Below, piece by piece: positions 1 through 13,519 of a stretch of DNA of 64,000 bases. The notes beneath the pieces are model-generated. The model was not told where the DNA came from. It made no database searches and saw nothing but the letters and a program-made list of their open reading frames with translations. The DNA lies in NCBI RefSeq assembly GCF_910592395.1, contig NC_088312.1:22887292-22951291 (forward strand), written 5' to 3'. The position numbers and the translations under genes are program-made. The stretch is from Lineus longissimus (Eukaryota > Nemertea > Pilidiophora > Heteronemertea > Lineidae). The stretch's first letter is position 1. Every line of letters starts with the position of its first letter.

Positions 1-3000
1 ATAAAAAACAAAAGTGAGTCAAAATCTGGGACTCGAGGTTGTAAAACAAAAGACAGGTTTGGCAACCTCCTACGTAGAACGAGGGTGTTGTGCTGACTGA
101 GAAAGTCTGTCATGTCTGTCGTGTAATTATGAAGTTCTGATAGCTTCATATACACAACACTTGTAAATCATCTATGCTTAGAATCAAGCATGGATTAAGC
201 ATCTAAATCTATGGATTAAGCATCTTAATCTATGCTTGTTAGAAGTCATAAGAGAGAAATCAGCGAAATGTTCAAATGTAGCTCCTGGTCAAACATGTAA
301 CTCCTGCTGGAACATGTTTTTGTTCGGAGGAATGGCAGACGATTGGTTTTGACTCTTCCAGCTGGTTATCCTTCCACTGGGCCGGTTTCCACTCTACCAG
401 CTGGTTAAGAATTTCAAGTGAACTACTTTATCTGTATTGGAATAAGTAATGGATGCCGAGGGGACTTATTTGCACAGATCTTACTGAGATCCTAGTTTGA
501 TGCTGTGCCGCACCGCTCCTTCAGACTGCATCTGCATGCACCACCTGTTTTGATGAGTACAATCAAGAATATTGACGACCAGATATGAATCAAAAAATCT
601 TTTATTAAAAACAATCTTAATATTCTGTCTGTTGGCAATATGTACAAATGACCAAAAATACAACATTAATAGTAAACAACATCCGAATGCAACTTACAAT
701 ATTTGGCATGTTTGGAATTTTGAGCAATTTAAGGAATAATGGCCAACTTGTCCACAATTGCAGATTACCTTTCACCCCTGAACTTGCAACAATAGACTGA
801 CCCCATGGGAAGAATGTACAGGGTGTCTCTGAAAAGAACATTGAGTTTGATTTGACTAAACTGAGAGCTTATGTGACCCTACAACCTAACTAGGTCGAGA
901 CTAATGATTGACCTGTACCAAAAGACGAAAGTGACGCCAGCAATTCAGTCAGCCAACGCGCAATTAGTTAAATCTCATGGGATCAACCACTGAAAGGTAT
1001 GGTCGTCTTTTCTTGTCGAGTTCTTTAGAGACACCCTGTAGCAACGGGGCACATTAAACATAACATTGGTGGTTATCACATTCACAGGAGGACAAGACGA
1101 GATGGACACGGACACTTCCAATTTCTAACAAAAGGTGTCACTAGCCACACATTTGCCATTCCAAGTCATGTTTTTCAACAAGCGATTTTATACATTCACA
1201 ACAGTTAGAAACAGACAACAGTTTAAAATATACATGTACATGTACTATATAGCATGGAGATCAGTTTAAAGTTTCTTCTAAAGATGTCACAACATGGAGC
1301 CTACAGGGTGTGTGAAAAACGTCCCAGGAGAAAACGGTCGCACATTGAAAAGGACTACAATGAAGTGAGGATGAGTGTGGGTGAGACCCATGTGTGAAGA
1401 TCATGTTTGAATTTTTCAACTGGGAGGATTTTGTACTTGGAATTTTCAATTAATTGAACTTTTCTTTGACTACCAAAATGTCACATATAACTGCTTAACC
1501 CTTGTCATCAGCACTAAACTAAAAGCAACTTAACTGGTCATCATAACACATTCAGTAATGCACATTGGAGGAACTGGCACATTTTACACAAAATATATAC
1601 AACTAAAGTAAGAAATAAATCAGTAGGTCATTAAAAATCTGACGTCAACAAAAACTCACAAAAATTGCACCCAGTGAAATATGAAACTATTTTTCATATT
1701 CATAATTAATTAAGAAATTAACAAACAAAGAGGCATCACAATTAGAAATAAAGTATAGGTTTTTAAACAACACAGAACAACGAAACGTTTCATCATTATT
1801 TAGCCCCAAAAGTCTTGCACTTTGTAACAATACAGACATCACACTTTGGCACTTATCTGAAAAGTCTCATCTCCACATTAGTGTTTCACGCTGCATACCA
1901 CGCAAAGGCCTTTTTTCTTTGGTATTGTGGCATATTACAACACCCTTGCAAATGATACATGACTACTGCACTATATGGCCTCCTATAAAATGTACACTTT
2001 GGAAGAAGTCTGACCTCAGTACAAGCAGTGATTACAAAACAGAAATTTTGACTAATTATTCAAAATGAGGTCAATGTGACATGCAAAGGTTTAATGCCAG
2101 GTGTTGTCTGAGGTAACAGAGAGTACAACATACATGTATGGTGCAGCCAGCAGGGGATTGATTCGGAAATATTTAGACCAAATGAGACATTTTGAGCAGG
2201 AATGTCCGGGCACACGAAGGTCACACAGGCTAATACCGGCTACTGTATTTATACCTAATACAGAGCTTATCATAATAGCCTATTTGAAGACTTACCCCGT
2301 AGTCTTTATAAGCAATATTTTTAAAAGGTATTAAATAAATAGACTAATGCTTCAATTGTAGTTGTACTACCAAATATTATAGACAACATGAATGGTACAA
2401 AAATACAACAGGTAGAATATCCCCACGTACATTTCTCTTGGAATGAATTGTGTCGAGGTACAATGTGCGTCACATTTTTTATAGCTTCAACTCACAATGA
2501 ATACACATCTAAACTTAAAAGCTTCAAAGCATTTGGAAACGACCTGATAGTTTATAATAGAAATGAACAAGTTTCTTAAAAGCAAATTCTGTCGGTGGTG
2601 CAAGTTGTAAAAACTGTTTGGAAAAGTTCAGCAGCAGTAAAATAAAGAGATGTAATTTGATCACATATTATATAAAGGCTGCTGTACACGAGTGATCGAA
2701 TTGGTGCTACCGTCACCGCTAAGTGAACAAAATTGGTTTTGTCTTAAACTTGCCATAAAATTTCCCAATGAAATTTTAGGGACTGCGACGGCTGCAACCA
2801 TTCTGAACACCTGTGTGAAGCACGCTCGATTCACTGGCTGAAAACCTGAGATAACAATCACTCTCCAACAGGTTAACTTTCTCATCATTTCTAAATTGTT
2901 TGTTAAGTACATCATTGTTCTTAGGTCATCTTCAATTCAAGACATTGGACATTTCACAGACCAACTAAAGTAACAAGCAAAACAGTCTTCATTCAACCAC

Positions 3001-3886
3001 AGGATCTCGCACTAACATGTTATTTCATCTTCACTTATGCTTCATTCTTTGATACAGTTACATGTATGTCATGAAAACTCCCTCACATATGATATAAACT
3101 CTAAATGGTGCCAGTAAGCCACCACAACACACCAGGGCTGGTCAGTTTGTATACATAACGTCATTGAACAACATATTGTGATCAGAATTTGTTTGACTCG
3201 CATGTACTTTCAACTGAATGGTGGGACCTTGCAGACACAACACATTGCCTCAGCATAACAGAAACTAATGACTTTCTGTATAACATTGTGTAATCAAGGA
3301 TGGAGTTCTAAGTCAGCAGTCATACAAGAGTGCATCAAAACATTGAAGCTCTTCTACACATCTTGACATTGTTGACCTTACTTTTGATTGCTATCACATA
3401 TTCTGTTATCATCACACGGAAGGATGTGCAACTTCTCAAAAGAAGTAGACATTCTATTACTAATACTACGCCCAAGCATAGATTCAGAGAACTAAGTTTA
3501 ACAATTCAATTTCAACAGAAAACTTTCTACAATTGCTACTGTGGACTACTCCAAAAGTCAATAATAAGTAGGCAAACCTTTTTAAGCATTGTTTCGCCTT
3601 CAAATTATGATAACAGAGAAGCCAAGCCTACTTGAGCCAGCATGATGTCTCAGGGACACTACATTGGTAAAGTTGATTTCAACAGCTACGCCCTTGAGAG
3701 AAGAGGGTTTAATTGCCAAACCTAACCATGAAATTTAGCTCAAGAAATTCCGAAAAGTTTCTCTCACTTGCCTGTGTTAGCTGAGAATATCATGGTTTCA
3801 CATCCATTTTGCTATTTTATTGAGATTTCCAGGGTGTTGCTTTCACGGCACATACTGTAACCTGGGAAAATTCCAAACTTGTTTCC
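1..3886. other. AT-rich flank, possibly 3' UTR of the GAS2-like gene
   Basis: No exon, RNA gene or mobile element is supported here. The short open frames lack splice context and similarity to any family I recognise. Because the GAS2-like gene ends at 3887 on the minus strand, part of this stretch is probably its 3' UTR. A TTTATT at about 3813-3819 would read as AATAAA on that strand, but I cannot fix the transcript end. Confidence 0.3.
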
Positions 3887-6800
3887 TCACGATGCAACTT
3901 TATATTTTCCAACAATGGCAAGAAAGTGATTATCCTTCTCCTTGCCCTTGCCTCCAGAGAGCCTCTGCCTCGTCTCGCGACTGAAATGCATGACCTGGCA
4001 CGGGTCGTGCCTCGTGAGGTAGTGATCGAATGTATCCCAGCCACCTCCTACACGCACCATGATGTGTTTACCTTTCAGAAGCTGGAGAAGAGAAGATAAT
4101 AGGATCAAGATTGTGAACAGCTTGAACAGAGCTCAAAGTTTTAAAGCAACGTAAAGCATGGCCATCAGTTGGATGGGTGACCAGTGCACATAATACAATT
4201 ATGTCATTGTTTTACTCTCCATAGTCATGTATTTGCTGGTATATTTTCACTCCTCTGATTCTGAACCATATTGTCAAGAAATGTGCTCTCAACAAGTCCT
4301 GTGATCAAGCCATTCAATCAAGATATGTACTCACCCTGATGAAGACCACTTTTCCACCAAGGTTATACCGACCCTCTGATAATCTGTCAACTGAGAACTT
4401 TGGACAGCATTTGCAATTACCAGCCCTTTTCTTTACCTGTGAAGAGAGAAGTAGATTTAACACATAAAACCACCACGGTTGAAATAAAGGAGTATCCGTA
4501 TGTATTGTCCCAATAAGGGCTGCTTGCAAGAAAACCTTGGTGAACAAGAGTGGACAAAAAGTACTATTGGTGATGAAGTTTTGCAAATGTCAGCCCACGA
4601 AACCATTTTCAAACGCCTGATGATACTCTGTATCAACAAGTTTATGAAGTAATACTTCAGCAGGAAACTGCAAGTAAAAAGATGGAGGAACATTCCTGCA
4701 CAATCTGGGGTTAGCGTCGCATATCACGGCCAGAAATGCACAGATGGACAAACACCCAACCAAGACCCCTACCTCATCATCCACTGGATCTGGTTTCTTC
4801 CTCGCTGTACTCGGCCTTGAAGACGACTGGGACGAGGTAGAACGATGAGAACAACATTCCGAGATTCTTGGCGATGACGATCCATCTGAACTTGCGGATG
4901 GTCTCCCATTGGCCAACGGAAGTTGAGAAGTCGGCAAGGGCAGTTCTCCAGAGGCCAAGTTTTTCTCCTCCTTCTCAATCTCAGTTTCTAGTTTAATGAG
5001 GTGAGGCGGTTCAATGCCGTATCGAGTTCCTATCCTAGCAATTTCAAGAAGGCATAATACTACTGATCGCGGGTTTTTATGTAGAACTAAATCTTCTGTT
5101 TCGAAAATTGTCTCGTCTTTGATTTTATAGTCTCTGCACCAACGTAGGAAGTTAGCCATGTTGTCTCTGGCAAACCATGAACCAGACTTGGCATTTGATT
5201 TACACTTTGGCACTTTTGATGGGATCATCTGAAAGGAAAAAGACGATAACATGCAGTGTTTACAGAGAGCATGGTTTAAGACGATCAAACTGTTGACAGT
5301 GACAAAACCATTTAAAGAGAAGAATCTCTTGTTTTTGTATCTCCTCGATCAACTTATCTCAGATGTTATCAGAATAAGTCGCACTGCAATGGTGCTCTTC
5401 ACATCATTGGCAAATTTGCATGAACAACTGAATATTAACATACTAATACCAAACGTGAAACTGCATAGTGAGTCAATGTGTGCTCTGAAGGAAAGCGAGA
5501 AGATATTCGAGGGCTATCCCATGACCACTTACATCATCTGTTTTTCTGTCCTTCCTCCACTCAATCGCTCTTGTCGTCACCAGCTCAGCCAGCTTGCACA
5601 CATGAACTCCATTGTCTAATGCAGCCATGAAGTCCTCGGCTGTAATCTCAATACCTACAAGGAAAGACCGAAGCTAAGAGTTAAAAGTGAATTTTGCAAT
5701 ACCTGCATTCTAGCTTACATATTCATCACCCTGCTGCAGCTGAGCAAGTGCAAGGGTAAGTATTCCCTTACAAAACTCTGGTGGTGGAGTTCCATAGTAA
5801 TGATTCAATGCACTAATTTGGGAATTTCTTTCATCCTCGCTTTGATACCAACTTGTATGCAGAAAATGAAGGGGCATGGGGGGGGGCATTGTATTGGCAA
5901 GAGATATTTACTCGAAGTCTGCTGTCTAAGAGAGTTCTGCTGGTCAGGGTGGTGTCCTTTGGCAAGTATTCCTCTCAGCTCTTCATCAGGAAGCAGACAT
6001 TGATATCAAGGGAGCAGTCATGGTCTGAAGTCTTGGTTGTAAGCACTTTTACCATCTACAGCAGAATCACTGGAGATGAGGGCCATTCATTTATCACAAC
6101 AGCTGATAATGCACCAAGTTCAAGGTTCAAACAAGTGCACAGAACAGGAACTCGGTAACGTACTTAAGTATGTTTGTTTGAGAAGAGAGGTTTGCAGGCA
6201 ACTTTGTAATTGTCCCATGGTGGTGCCCCTGGCACAAAGCAGATATTAATGGAAATGATTAGACTCATAATTCACAACAATCACATTATTCTAATTGCAG
6301 TTTACACCCAGTGTAATGATTGCAATGATTGCTGCACGGAATACGGATCCAAAGATATGTGTGTAGAATGGACGTTACTGTCTGACGATGTAGAGCTATT
6401 TACATGCACAGGAATTTAACTCCCAGGCATGACAATTTATTCATGATACCTGATAAAAAAATGTCTGACTTCATTACTGAGGACATGATGTCTGACTTCA
6501 TGACTGAGGACATAAAAGATAACTGCTTAGTCCGAGGGTTTGAGAAGGGGGATAGCTTTGTGGTACCTTTCACATCATTTCCAACCTAGATTTTAGGTGA
6601 CGTAACAGGGATAAAGTCAAAAGGACAGTGGTCAATGGCCTTAGGACAAATTACCGATCAGGTGACCTGCCAGGTAGCTGGTCAACCTTCTTCACAAATT
6701 AGCAGTCCTCCAGTGCAGTTTTCAGAAACGAGGTGAAATATTGGGTACAACTTACAAGTCACCAACTCCAAAATTAGCTGGTCCACTGGGACCATTGCTG

Positions 6801-7048
6801 AAATCCAATCCTGAAAGTATCCCCTAGTTCTACCAGAAAGCCAAGCACCCACCTAATAGTCTGCTCAGCCATTCAGCAAGATCTTCCTTCAGCGGTAACA
6901 AGGCCTCTTCTTGCCGTTCTGCGATCTGGCTGATGTCGACAGGGTCCACATTGCTCTCGCTCACCACACCGCTCGTAGAGTCCCTCATGGCTCCTCCAGA
7001 GACAGAGTGACGTCGGCCGTTCTCACCATTTGCCGCGCCATCATCCAT
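3887..7048 (-). CDS. GAS2-like protein (CH + GAR domains)
   Basis: Cytoskeletal linker of the growth-arrest-specific 2 family, which joins actin (CH domain) to microtubules (GAR domain). Exons read on the minus strand: 7048-6853 (from the ATG; the exon may start at 7085), 5654-5533, 5228-4773, 4436-4335, 4081-3887. Phases agree throughout and give about 356 aa. The CH domain spans roughly residues 45-200, with [31 protein letters not shown] and [16 protein letters not shown] as recognisable blocks. A Ser/Pro-rich linker follows. The GAR domain (about 260-320) has [20 protein letters not shown], then [20 protein letters not shown] and HDPCQV. The length is near vertebrate GAS2 (about 313 aa) and shorter than long GAS2L forms, so extra 3' exons may be missing. 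The start is uncertain because the frame stays open upstream to a possible acceptor at 7086. Confidence 0.88.
5655..6852. other. intron 1 of the GAS2-like gene, with a short tandem repeat
   Basis: This intron holds no supported exon. A short imperfect tandem pair lies at about 6462-6515, built on ATGTCTGACTTCAT followed by ACTGAGGACAT. The open frames on the plus strand here have no features of real genes. Confidence 0.4.
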
Positions 7049-7085
7049 ACCTAGGAGGGATCGTTCAAAGGCGAACGAGAGTCGT

Positions 7086-10053
7086 CTAAAAAAAATCAAG
7101 CAAGTGCCTCGAATGTGAACAGTTTACTCAGCAAAGGGTTAACATACTCTAGGTGAAACTCATTTAAGGATGAGGTTTGTATTCTATACACAATTTCATT
7201 TTGAAAAATCAATAAGTTTGGTGATGTGTGGATTGACAATGGTATGCCAGCACATGCCAAGTCTGTCAAGACTTGTTTGAAGTTCAAGAAAGACACCAGT
7301 ATCATAAGGGTAATATACACACTCTGCTGACATTCACATGAACCATGCTAAAATAATACTGTCAAATTTCAAAAACAAACAAAATATGCCAACTACAAGA
7401 CTACAAGAATATTACAACATCCATACTAAGAGCATGTAGAGAGTGGAGTGGCAAGATCCATACTAAGAGCATGTAGAGAGTGGAGTGAAAACCCACCCAA
7501 ACAGATGAGATCAAAATATAAGAATGAATTAATCAAGCAGAGCAGACTTAGACTCCAGTGTTTCTCATCATTCTGTTCATGCTATTCTCAACAGCCAACA
7601 TTACAATTTTCTGTGCAACAAGCAAGCATGAACACTGCCACAATTTTTAGCATTCTGCAGCGAATTGCATGCCGATGTTTATACCATAATACTCAACAAG
7701 GTCTGGCTCTGTCATGTCAGACTTCATGCATGAGAGTTCCGATTCCAACCAGGCACATTCGACCTTCAACCCTCATAGAGACAACATCAAATTCACGATG
7801 CATTTTTCAATCATGCAAAACATCCAAATACAACATTCAAGTTGACCAATGGAACATCCCTACCTGACTTTCGACATGACCCCAATTATGGAATTTGATT
7901 GAAGCCTGGTAAAATTAGGGAAAATCTATCAAGATACATTCCAAAGGTCACACTAAGGCAATAATAGAAAAAGAACCCACAGGCAGCATACTATTGTCCA
8001 GATGCTTATTCCCACAGCAAAGTCACCAGACCCAGAGCCTTCAACCTGTAACTTGTATTAATTATTGATCAACATTGCTAATTAATCAATAGCTCAAGTT
8101 TTTACTGTATGCCAGCAATCACAATCCCAAACCAATACATGTATCATGGTGAAGGGGGACATCTGTCCTTCACTTGAAACAGACACATTCACAGAATATA
8201 AAAGAAGCAATTATTCCTCTATTCTGGCCCGTGAAATGAGTTGTAATTGTTGTCAACAATAATACAACTTACAACCGTGAGTAACATTTATCAGGGACAC
8301 AATTGTCATAGACTGTGTTCGACACTTTAAAAAGCATTTGATATCTCTTACTCAGAGAACCAATGGCAGACCATGAAAGTTGGTGTTGGCATGACAAGAG
8401 CGCAGCGCTGTGGCTTGAAATGTGTCTACCCCTCAGCCCAAGGGTTGCTCCCGAGTCTGGTCACCACTTTCACATTTTGAGCTCAAGTGCATGCACTGCA
8501 TATGAGCAGTTCCTTGAGACCCAAGACAGTTGTTTATACCCTTTGTGGCAGTTGGTGTGAAGACCTCTCTGTGGACGACCATACTGCACTGGTGGTCCTA
8601 GAAGTTCGGTGTTTAATCATTTTAAGACATAGCCATTAGCATCTAGCCCAGCCGATTTTGTGAATAGGTTTATTATTTATTGCCGAATCTTGGAACCACA
8701 GTCATGGTGACTTTAGCAGTCGCTTGGAAGAGTCTGTGTACAAGTCATTTAGTCGTCCGCATCTCAAAACGAATCACTTTCCACAATTACATGTTTATGA
8801 AAGCGTAAAAAGGCATAGGGGTTTTACTTTTACAGCATCTGTTACATCCGATCCCAACACGGACAATGTTGCGATGTTCCCACTTTATACTGAGGCGGAG
8901 CCTTTTGACCACAATTAATACGACAATCTTACAAATGATTAGGGGCAAAATATGAAGAGCACAGCCGCGCTAAACTGAACATTGATTTGATTGTTCATTG
9001 GTTTTCATGCGTAGATATTTGACGTTATGTAGGCCTCAGAACTTTGGCTGCTCACTTGCACGGACACTGTCGGCATGGTCGACACCAAAAATGGCTGGCT
9101 GCTGAGTCAATGAGTGTGCTTGGATCATGAGAAAAAAATCTGCCTCCTCTTCATCATCTATCTAGGAGTGGATCGATTACGTGAACAATAGCGAATTCCA
9201 GGGTAAAAAATCTGACCTACCTATATATATCGACGAGATGATGAGTAGAATCTGGGCATTTTCGCCAGAAATTGGGTGTTCTCTACGAAATTAACGAGCC
9301 TGATGTCACAGATATTTCGATTTCTGCATCACGAATGACAACACTCTTGACTACAAATTTGATCAGTTCCGCCTCAGCCGTTGGCCTGCCGAAGACAGTT
9401 TGACTACAGATAAGCGCACTCCGGGACCCAGCAGGCGCCATCTGAGCTTAAAAAGTGGAACTACCCGACCTCTCAACCAAGTCGTTTTCTCCTCTCACGC
9501 TGCATATGGTCTTGCTATTCGATCTCGTCTCGTAACATCCTTGTCCATTGCTCTGCCACAATCATGTAAATGCCCAAATATTGTATTGAATTCTAGTTTT
9601 GTCTTCAGAAAATCTAGAAAGAAGTCGCCACCGACTGAAGACCTCTTCAAAGTTACCAGACTCCAAAGCAGTGCAGGAGAGGAAATGTGGCCAGTTTGAA
9701 CAGGAATGGACTGCATCGCCAGCTCTCATCTCCCGAGGCACTTACGGCATCTATATGGGGTCTTGGGTTTCTAGCATCAAGGGTTTTAGGTCTCCAATAC
9801 ACCCTCCTCTGAAGGGGAGGGCTTCGACGGCTGGTACACAATGGTCCGACACCCTTGGACTATCAGTCGTACCTAGGAGCCGACAAATGCTGCCCCTTAA
9901 TAGAGGTTCGACTGAATCCACAATGGGTATTATCGGCTCCAAAGCAGCACCTTCTCTGCAACAGTGAGATCATGAAAGAAGAAACAAACCAATTGTTTTC
10001 CATGTTTTTTTTTCATTTGGTATCTGTACAAATAAATTTACTGCTTCATTCGT
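7086..10053. other. intergenic region between the GAS2-like gene and RPS4
   Basis: This holds the presumed promoter and 5' UTR of the GAS2-like gene and the 3' UTR of RPS4. A perfect-looking 37-bp tandem duplication sits at about 7419-7488 (unit starting ATCCATACTAAGAGCATG). No other gene, RNA or mobile element can be supported. Open frames at 7448-7867 and 9400-9967 overlap in several frames and both strands and look like noise. Confidence 0.4.
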
Positions 10054-12342
10054 TTAGTTATTCCTGGCAGCTATCCTTCTGTCTCTCTCTTCAGCGATGG
10101 TCAACTTGACTCCCTTTCCGTGGGGGAGGGATACCCATGGCTTGTTGCCCTTACCGATGACGAACACGTTGTTCAACCTGAAAACACACAACTCAAGAAT
10201 GAATCATTGAAACGGTCCATTTGCAGAGTTTAGAGTTATAAATCAAATTTTGATCTCCAACCAAACCTTACGTGGGGCACCATGACGCAATGAAGGCAGC
10301 CAACAGCTTTGTCAAGTGGATTGGTGGAGTCAGATCACGGTCACTTTCATTGACATGCCCTGTCCAACTCCTCAAGTCAGAATAACAGTCTAATCTATAC
10401 ATTATTTACATACCTAGTGGCAAATGAATGTCCCAGGGCGTCTTTGATGTGGACAATGTCGAATGATCCAGGATGCCTCTCTCTGTGTGTGATGAGACCA
10501 ACACGTCCCAAGTTATGACCTCCCGTCACCATACACAGGTTGCCTGAAAAGACGTTGCAAAGTTAAAACTGAAATGTAACACCCTAAAACGTCCAGTATC
10601 ACTGGCGATTACGAATCTGTTGTAAGGAAGCAATTTGTTTTGTTATTATCCATTATGTGTACTTTCCCTTGGTAATGCCATGAACAACAGTCGAAAGACA
10701 TATTCAAAGCGACCGTGGGGAAAGAGTTTTATCTTGGCTTACTTTTGACTACACTGAAGTACGAGGGACCATAGCATAGCTTCGATAAAGCCTGTATAAT
10801 GTGGCCTAATTCTTGTCATGGACTTATTTAACTGCGCACACCAGAAAAATCTGATATCGGCAAAACTAAAAGAATCACTATTTTAAATGTAAAATGGGTG
10901 CGAAACATTTTTCTGTTAAGATTGTACTTTCCCTTGGTAATGCCATGAACAACAGTCGAAAGACATATCCAAAGCGACCGTGGGGAAAGAGTTTTATCTT
11001 GGCTTACTTTTGACTACACTAAAGTACGAGGGACCATAGCATAGCTTCGATAAAGCCGGAGTGGAGCACCGATTGTCAACTCACCAGATTCAAACTTGAT
11101 GAAGTTCTTGATCTTTCCAGTTGCGATGTCAACCTGAACGGAGTCGTTGACTCGGCACAACGGGTCAGGATACCTGATGGTGCGGCCATCATGGGTGACA
11201 ACATAAGGCACTCCCTTTTGGGCAACACCAAGCTTCTTCACCCTGCACAACTTGTACTGAAAAAAGAGGACAAGGTTAAAATATGTATCAAAGACGGCGA
11301 CAGACAACCATTGAGGTCATGATGCTTCGTCTAGCTTACAAGTGTCCTTCCTTTTGGAGAAATCTCCACCAAAGTTCCGGGGGCCGCGGCCAACCATTTA
11401 ACATGTTACACCAAACATTTCGGATTCGAGATTTGATTTACCTTGGCCTCCTCAGGAGTGATACGATGAATAGCAAAACGACCTTTGACATCGTAGATCA
11501 AGCGGAAATTCTCGTTGGTCTTCTCGATGGAGACCACATCTGTAATAAAATATAGATTCGAGTTAATTCTATATACGAATCAAGGACATTGGCGGGTCTT
11601 TGTACTGAAATCAAGACCAGGAGGTTGTACCTAAAATGTTGGCCCAAAGCTGTGTCTCTATGCTCACTTACCATGCGTTTCTCGAGATGCATCAAGATCA
11701 ATTTAGGTTTTTATTGGCTCAAAAAGGCCACCTCCAACTAGTGTGATGTGAACTATAGGGCCGTCAAGACGACAGAAAAAAGCCACATGCGATCAGTTTG
11801 GAGTCCATTTCCAGAAACACAACCAGCCTGAAAGTCATTTGAAATGGATGTCATTGATGACGTCCAATGACATCATGTGTACTTACCCATATATCCAGCT
11901 GGGTAGTTCTTGTCAGTCCTAACTTTGCCATCAACCTTGATAAGGCGCTGCATAACAATCTTGACGCACTCGTCGTAGGTCAGGGCATATTTCAGGCGGT
12001 TACGGAGAAAGATCGTGAGTGGCAGGCACTCGCGCATCTTGTGTGGACCACAGCTTGGTTTGGGTGCCTGGAAGAAAAGAAATATTTTTCTGTAAGTTGT
12101 CACTCAACACACTGGATAACTTCTATCCGGGAATTTCTGTCTCAAAATTTAACACAAATTTAATTACGTTGACTCCTTGATAATGATACCTTAGGTTGGA
12201 AGGACGACATCGGCATGAATTTTTAACAGCCAAATCTACAACTACTTTTAGTATTTATACTTACAAAGACACCGGACAACTTGTCCAGCATCCAATGCTT
12301 GGGAGCATTGAGCCTCTTGAGATGCTTCTTTGGACCACGCGG
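10054..12342 (-). CDS. RPS4: 40S ribosomal protein S4 (eS4)
   Basis: Small-subunit ribosomal protein eS4, an RNA-binding component of the cytosolic 40S subunit. Exons: 12342-12265, 12067-11887, 11539-11442, 11256-11085, 10543-10414, 10177-10054, all with GT/AG borders and matching phases. Diagnostic blocks are [64 protein letters not shown]-like [44 protein letters not shown] and [18 protein letters not shown]. With an ATG-only first exon the product is about 261 aa, close to the animal norm of 263. As in vertebrate RPS4 genes, the initiator Met seems to sit alone in exon 1; a candidate ATG followed by GTATGT lies at 12738-12736, but this is not proven. The fourth intron seen (10544-11084) hosts two snoRNA-like units. 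Confidence 0.95.
10655..10793 (-). ncRNA. H/ACA box snoRNA candidate, copy 1 (RPS4 intron)
   Basis: A 138-nt unit in sense with its host intron folds as hairpin-hinge-hairpin-tail. The 5' hairpin is closed by GGCTT/AAGCC with an upper stem CTATGCT/AGTGTAG. The hinge AGATAA fits the H box ANANNA. The 3' hairpin is closed by CTTTCCC/GGGAAAG with an upper stem ACGGTCG/CGACTGT. It ends in ACA (plus strand 10658-10660) three nucleotides before the expected 3' end. All expected H/ACA elements are present. I cannot name the family or its target uridine. Confidence 0.8.
10920..11058 (-). ncRNA. H/ACA box snoRNA candidate, copy 2 (RPS4 intron)
   Basis: Second copy of the same unit, also 138 nt and in sense with RPS4. 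It differs from copy 1 at two positions, both in predicted unpaired loops (AATATG versus GATATG in the 3' apical loop; CTTC versus CTTT in the 5' loop). The closing stems, H box AGATAA and ACA tail (plus 10923-10925) are unchanged. Similarity stops at the snoRNA ends; the flanks differ. Its 5' end lies only about 26 nt from the host splice donor, closer than is typical, so this copy may be less efficiently processed. Confidence 0.75.
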
Positions 12343-13519
12343 CTGGAAAAGAATTAACAATATGATACTTCAGTGGTGACCACATGATATGGAGCCAAGA
12401 GTCAAGACAAATACGCACACCAGAAGTGGTGATAGTGTCCAACGTAATACAACGCCTGCCGCCTACAGCCGTCATCAACAATTGCGGCCATAATGACATC
12501 TTCATCATATTAACAATGTTCTCACTCTCAGTCAGTCAGCGAGTCACAGGACACAGTCACAGTGCCGCTGTCAGTAGCAGTGTGCATTCGAGTTGTCAGC
12601 AGTGCCTTCCACACCACTCTGGCACTCAGTTTGGCTAAAATTTACATTAATCCCCGATCAGAAATTACGTAGGCCCAGTTTGATCACATTCATTCAACTA
12701 AAAATCCATTGAACAGTGGCACTTCTTTAACATACCATACTAGGCAACTGATGACCTCTTTTTAGGGCCGTGAACGGGGATTGTAAACTTATTCCCCCAG
12801 CACCAGGCACAGGGCTCATAACATCATGGCCATGCTGAGCCTGATCATGCTCACCAGATTGATGCTGGGCGAGCTGCGGCCGAGGACTCGGGCTTCACAA
12901 AACGAATGGGTTATCAGCAGACCCACACATGTTGCACTTTATACACTACACTGCCTCCTAGTCCTACTACATGCATGCTGTAGGCAACATACATAATGTA
13001 CACGAAATGTACTACGATCGAACACGTCCGGACGGTAAACTGGAGAACAGGCGAGATTTCAATACAGATTTACACCACTTTTTACCAATATCTCTGTACA
13101 TATAGAAACCTGTTTTCAAAGATTATATACTACTTTGTCGTATTACAGAGTATGAGGATGGTGTATGTGCTTGATAAGAGGATGGAGAAGGATTTAAATA
13201 AGTATAACATATTAAAACCCACCATCTTGAAAAGTCTCGGAGGAAAAGGCTTTTACCCAGAATCCATTGTGAGAGGAAGTGCAGGTCTCACCAAACAGTA
13301 ACGAGTAATTTTCTCTCTTATTGACCGCTCGTCAGGTCGCTGTGCACAGTTTATACGTTTGAACATGACGTGACGTCACTTTACCTGTCAATATGGGTAA
13401 AAGATACATACAAAACTCACCCCAAATGCAACCTCATCTATAATTTATTGATTCAAATTTATCATATGACATATATATTTTTAGATATTGATTGTTCCAG
13501 TAGAATCAATGGTATCTGC
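12343..13519. other. RPS4 5' region and intergenic DNA
   Basis: This probably contains the first intron, the ATG-only exon (candidate 12736-12738) and the promoter of RPS4. I could not identify a convincing 5'-TOP transcription start. No other gene is supported; the 101-aa plus-strand frame at 12996-13301 has no recognisable features. Confidence 0.35.

Noticed and set aside
10178-10413. Search for a third H/ACA unit in the last RPS4 intron
   Set aside because: An AGATCA hinge-like motif is present, but the flanking stems are short and no ACA lies at the right place.
11780-11880. Possible C/D box snoRNA in an RPS4 intron (minus strand ATGATGT near the 5' side, CTGA later, CACATG/CAUGUG-like pairing)
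   Set aside because: The C box is imperfect, the pairing overlaps the C box, the D box is not adjacent to the stem, and the unit starts about 10 nt from the splice donor, too close for normal processing.
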